Source of the DNA: Chitinophagales bacterium
GTDB taxonomy: Bacteria; Bacteroidota; Bacteroidia; Chitinophagales; Saprospiraceae
Length of the DNA stretch: 64,000 nt
Reading direction: 5' to 3'
Assembly (NCBI GenBank): GCA_013298845.1
Contig: JAAFJN010000006.1
Location: 1-64,000 of the forward strand
Shown here: positions 61,383-64,000 of the stretch, piece by piece
Numbering within the stretch: the first letter of the stretch is position 1
Layout of the letters: every line of letters starts with the position of its first letter
Made by a program: the position numbers and the translations under genes
Notes under the pieces: generated by a model
Databases searched by the model: none
The model's input: only the letters and a program-made list of their open reading frames with translations
What the model was told of the DNA's origin: nothing

Positions 61383-61991
61383 ATGACAACACAAGAGCGC
61401 GAAGACCAGCAGTTTTTATTCCACCCGTACAACGTGATGTTGGTCATTTTACTTTTTGGCCTCTCCATGTTATTTTTGGCCCTCACCCTCGCGTACGCGT
61501 ACACGCGTTACACGATGAACATCTCGACCATTTCGGTACCGCCCATGTTTTACGTCAACACGTTGGTGTTGTTGGGCAGCAGTTATACCATGATTTTGGC
61601 CAAAAAAGCCTACGTCAACGACGATACCACGTTGTACCAAAATCAGTTGAAATACACGATTTGGTTGTCGGTGCTGTTTTTGGGGTTGCAGGCCATTACG
61701 TGGTTGTGGTTGTTTAAAATGAACCAAGTCAGTTTGGCGACGTCCACCGCTTCGGGGTATTTGTACGTTATTTCGTTTGTGCACCTGTTGCACGTGGTGG
61801 CGGGTTTACCGTTTATTTATTGGTTTTTGCGCACGGCCCGCAAGGTGATGGTGGAGCCGGTATCGGTATTGGTGTATTTTTCTGATCCGGAAAAGCGCCT
61901 CAAGTTGCGTTTGCTCACGTTGTATTGGCACTTTTTGGATATTTTGTGGATTTACTTAGTGGTGTTTTTGTTGGTGGTTTCGTTTTTTTAA
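61383..61991 (+). CDS. Heme-copper oxidase subunit III family protein
   Basis: 202 aa with five membrane helices starting at ~17-40. The patterns YTRYTMNISTISVPPMFYVNT, GYLYVISFVHLLHVVAGLPFI (the conserved His of helix IV/V) and LTLYWHFLDILWIYLVVFLL are the hallmarks of cytochrome c oxidase subunit III. It supports subunit I in the respiratory complex. No subunit I, II or IV gene is adjacent, so it is either an accessory copy or its partners lie elsewhere. Confidence 0.88.
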   Translation: MTTQEREDQQFLFHPYNVMLVILLFGLSMLFLALTLAYAYTRYTMNISTISVPPMFYVNTLVLLGSSYTMILAKKAYVNDDTTLYQNQLKYTIWLSVLFLGLQAITWLWLFKMNQVSLATSTASGYLYVISFVHLLHVVAGLPFIYWFLRTARKVMVEPVSVLVYFSDPEKRLKLRLLTLYWHFLDILWIYLVVFLLVVSFF

Positions 61992-62070
61992 TTTGCGTTA
62001 ACATCCTGGGCGTATTAAAATCTTCCTTTTGCCGTTTTAGGCGAGTTTTTACCGTAACATCAATCTATTT

Positions 62071-62793
62071 ATGCTATCGTACCCTTCAGCACCCCGCATT
62101 TGGTGGAATGCCTTTACCCATTTATTGTACCCGCAACTTTGCGTGGCTTGCAACGCGTCGCTCACCACCTCGGCGCACCAATGTTTTTGTTTTAAATGCC
62201 GCGCGACCATCGAATTGGTGGATTTTCCGTTTGATAACAACGAAGTCATTGACCGTCTTTGGGGCCGAACCCGCCTCGATGCGGCCGCTTCTTTGTATTA
62301 CTTTCGGAAAAAAGGCCCCGTTCAATGGGCTTTACACCACCTCAAATACGGCAACCAACCCGATATTGGCCGCCGATTGGGCCGACTTTTGGGCCAAAAA
62401 CTCTATTCGTCGCCGTTGTTTCAGGATGTAGATTGCATCGTTCCGGTGCCGCTGCACCCCGTAAAAGAACGGCAGCGCGGTTACAACCAAAGTATGGCTT
62501 TTGCCCTGGGCCTGGCCGAAGCCCTGCACGCGCCGGTATTGGGCAATGCGTTGGTGCGCAACCAGTTTTCGGCGTCGCAAACCCGAAAACACCGCGACGA
62601 GCGTTTCCAAAACGTGGGTGAAGTTTTTTCGGCAGCCCAACCCAAACGCCTCAAAGGCCAACACGTATTGCTGGTGGATGATGTGCTCACCACGGGTGCC
62701 ACCATCGAAATGTGCGGAAATTTGATTGAACAGGCCGGGGGGCGAAAATTGTCCGTCGCGACTATTGCGGTCGCGTCATTGGGTAAAGTCTAA
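62071..62793 (+). CDS. ComF-family phosphoribosyltransferase-like protein
   Basis: 240 aa. An N-terminal zinc finger (LYPQLCVACNASLTTSAHQCFCFKC) precedes a ComF core with VPVPLHPVKERQRGYNQS and the PRPP loop VLLVDDVLTTGATIE. In Gram-positive and Gram-negative bacteria ComF supports uptake of transforming DNA into the cytoplasm. In Bacteroidota the gene is widespread and its role is not established. The 3' end overlaps that of the convergent dehydrogenase gene by 18 bp. Confidence 0.9.
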   Translation: MLSYPSAPRIWWNAFTHLLYPQLCVACNASLTTSAHQCFCFKCRATIELVDFPFDNNEVIDRLWGRTRLDAAASLYYFRKKGPVQWALHHLKYGNQPDIGRRLGRLLGQKLYSSPLFQDVDCIVPVPLHPVKERQRGYNQSMAFALGLAEALHAPVLGNALVRNQFSASQTRKHRDERFQNVGEVFSAAQPKRLKGQHVLLVDDVLTTGATIEMCGNLIEQAGGRKLSVATIAVASLGKV

Positions 62794-63726
62794 CAGATTT
62801 TTTCCCGTCGAACGGCCACTTTCCTGGTACAAATGCGCTTGTTGAATGTCTTCGGGCAAAAAAACGGTGTCCAACGGAATGTGCAATTGGCCGTTTTGTA
62901 CCGCCTCGATGGTCGTTTTAATGTCGTCGGGGCGGAATTTCATGAGTACGGTGTGGAATTTTTGTTTGGAAAAAAGATTGTGCCAACGTTGGTACAACAA
63001 ATCCAAAGGGCGCAGCATCAGGTTAATGTATTGGCCGTCGGGCGCTAAAACCCGGCGGCAGGCGCGAAACGACAAGGTGCTGACGCAATCAAAAATCAGG
63101 TCAAAACGGGCGTTTTCGCGGGTGAAATCGCGTTGTTGGTAATCAATAACGGTATCGGCTCCGAATTGGCGCACCAGGTCGGCGTTGCGGGCACTGCACA
63201 CGGCGGTAACGTGGGCGCCCCGCATTTTGGCCCACTGCACGGCGCACAAACCCACGGCCCCCGACGCACCATTAATCAGCACCTGCGTGCCCGTTCCCAC
63301 GGAGGCCACGTCGCGCAGTACCTGAAGGGCCGTTACCGGCGCTACGGACAACGATGCGCCCGTTTTCAGGTCAAAATTCGGGGGTAATACCACGGCTTCG
63401 GTGGCTTTTACCACGTTGTATTCGGCGTAACAACCCAGTCGGAACCGGGCGGCGGTATAGATATACACCGCGTCGCCGGGACGAAGCGATGACACGTTGG
63501 GGCCGCATTCGGATACGATTCCGGCGGCTTCTACGCCCAGTATTTTGGGAAAAGAGCGGTTCATGAACCACCGAAAACGCCCGTTGCGCATTTTGTAATC
63601 AACGGGATTGAGGGCGGCATAATGGATGTTGACCCGCACTTCGCCGGGGCCGGGTACGGGAATGGGTATTTCGGCGATGGACAATTGCGTCGCGTCGCCC
63701 CATTGCCGCAGAACGGCGGCACGCAT
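62776..63726 (-). CDS. Zinc-type/quinone oxidoreductase-like dehydrogenase (MDR superfamily)
   Basis: 316 aa from ATG 63726; a TTG at 63744 would overlap the stop of the upstream gene (TTGA). GroES-like N-terminal domain (GPGEVRVNIHYAALNPVDYKM), then a Rossmann domain with VLINGASGAVGLCAVQWAKMRGA as the NADPH-binding loop. The catalytic zinc ligands of true alcohol dehydrogenases are missing, so it belongs with the quinone-reductase/reticulon-4-interacting-like group. The substrate is unknown. It follows the N-acyltransferase gene on the same strand. Confidence 0.9.
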   Translation of the reverse strand: MRAAVLRQWGDATQLSIAEIPIPVPGPGEVRVNIHYAALNPVDYKMRNGRFRWFMNRSFPKILGVEAAGIVSECGPNVSSLRPGDAVYIYTAARFRLGCYAEYNVVKATEAVVLPPNFDLKTGASLSVAPVTALQVLRDVASVGTGTQVLINGASGAVGLCAVQWAKMRGAHVTAVCSARNADLVRQFGADTVIDYQQRDFTRENARFDLIFDCVSTLSFRACRRVLAPDGQYINLMLRPLDLLYQRWHNLFSKQKFHTVLMKFRPDDIKTTIEAVQNGQLHIPLDTVFLPEDIQQAHLYQESGRSTGKNLLDFTQ

Positions 63727-63740
63727 GAGATGTGGGGTAC

Positions 63741-64000
63741 TCAAGCCTTTTTTGATTCCAGATAATCGAGGTAAGAATTAATGTGGCGGTCTTTTTTGCC
63801 CGGGTAAATGTCTTTAATGGTCACCATAATGCCCGTTTCTTCCACCGCCCCAAAATGCGGGTTGACGGCGGTACCAAACGTTTTCATGGTGGGCGAAAGG
63901 TTCATGTACGAATTGAACAGGGGCGGGATATTTTCGCCCAATGCCCGCACAATGCGGTTCAGCACTTTGTAACCTTCGGTGTACGGCAGGTCTTTAATTT
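63741..64000 (-). CDS. GNAT-type N-acyltransferase (hemolysin/OlsB/GlsB-like), C-terminal part
   Basis: The frame is open to the window edge, so about 85 C-terminal residues are visible and the start lies beyond base 64000. LPYTEGYKVLNRIVRALGE, then NIPPLFNSYMNLSPTMKTFGTAVNP and FGAVEETGIMVTIKDI resemble the C-terminus of OlsB/hemolysin-like acyl-ACP N-acyltransferases (IPPL..GYL..GAK..GP...), which start ornithine or glycine lipid synthesis. The assignment rests on this fragment alone. The stop overlaps a possible TTG start of the dehydrogenase. Confidence 0.55.
   Translation of the reverse strand, partial: IKDLPYTEGYKVLNRIVRALGENIPPLFNSYMNLSPTMKTFGTAVNPHFGAVEETGIMVTIKDIYPGKKDRHINSYLDYLESKKA

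Overview
The window looks like a chromosomal segment from a free-living member of the Bacteroidota, most plausibly the Saprospiria/Chitinophagia side of the phylum. The signs are T9SS type A sorting domains, SprB-like repeats, a TonB receptor followed by a DUF4249 lipoprotein, a DUF5686 protein, many TAnnTTTG (-7) promoter boxes, and almost no Shine-Dalgarno sequences. No rRNA operon, complete IS element, prophage or CRISPR array is visible. One tRNA (anticodon CAT) is present.

Layout: 1-4.7 kb holds a truncated T9SS-secreted protein, pyrophosphatase and a large beta-helix/SprB-repeat adhesin. 4.8-12 kb has a REP/BIME-like palindromic element, a GH2 beta-mannosidase, a ferredoxin-NADP-type reductase, feoAB and serC. 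12-18.1 kb has a GT-C membrane protein, a Crp/Fnr regulator and a glgB-DUF4159-rsmI run. 18.1-18.7 kb is repeat-rich and gene-free. 18.7-31.4 kb has a UPF1-like helicase, a thioredoxin/MsrA-like fusion, an RND adaptor, a TMTC-like TPR membrane protein, OmpH, DUF58, a Rieske oxygenase, a threonine dehydratase, an aquaglyceroporin and a coiled-coil membrane operon. 31.5-40.8 kb has the TonB receptor/DUF4249/D-cysteine desulfhydrase-like run, purB, two lipoproteins and an amino acid permease. 40.9-43.1 kb is an AT-rich AraC-DoxX-SDR block that looks acquired. 43.4-53.9 kb has ridA, the tRNA, pth, a sialate esterase, a MITE-like element beside an orphan xisI, DUF5686, a candidate small RNA, a GH113-like mannanase, a glucosaminidase and a methyltransferase. 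54-59.7 kb is an AT-rich accessory island. 59.9-64 kb returns to housekeeping genes (propeller lipoprotein, NUDIX, cytochrome oxidase III, comF, alcohol dehydrogenase, N-acyltransferase).

The most interesting region is 54.0-59.7 kb. It contains an Rpn-family nuclease, a SLOG-like protein, the 3' end of a group II intron with recognisable domains V and VI, and a co-directional set of unrecognised genes: a soluble 316-aa protein, an overlapping four-TM membrane protein and a 637-aa protein with a C-terminal HEPN-type R-N-x3-H motif. The soluble + four-TM pair has the architecture of lambda RexA/RexB and is bracketed by a 12-bp inverted repeat. I propose it as a candidate anti-phage (abortive infection) module; this is inference, not demonstrated.

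A second theme is promoter placement. At several genes (ridA, pth, the GH113 gene, the dehydratase, the Trx/MsrA fusion) the TAnnTTTG box ends only 4-7 nt before the ATG, which predicts leaderless mRNAs.
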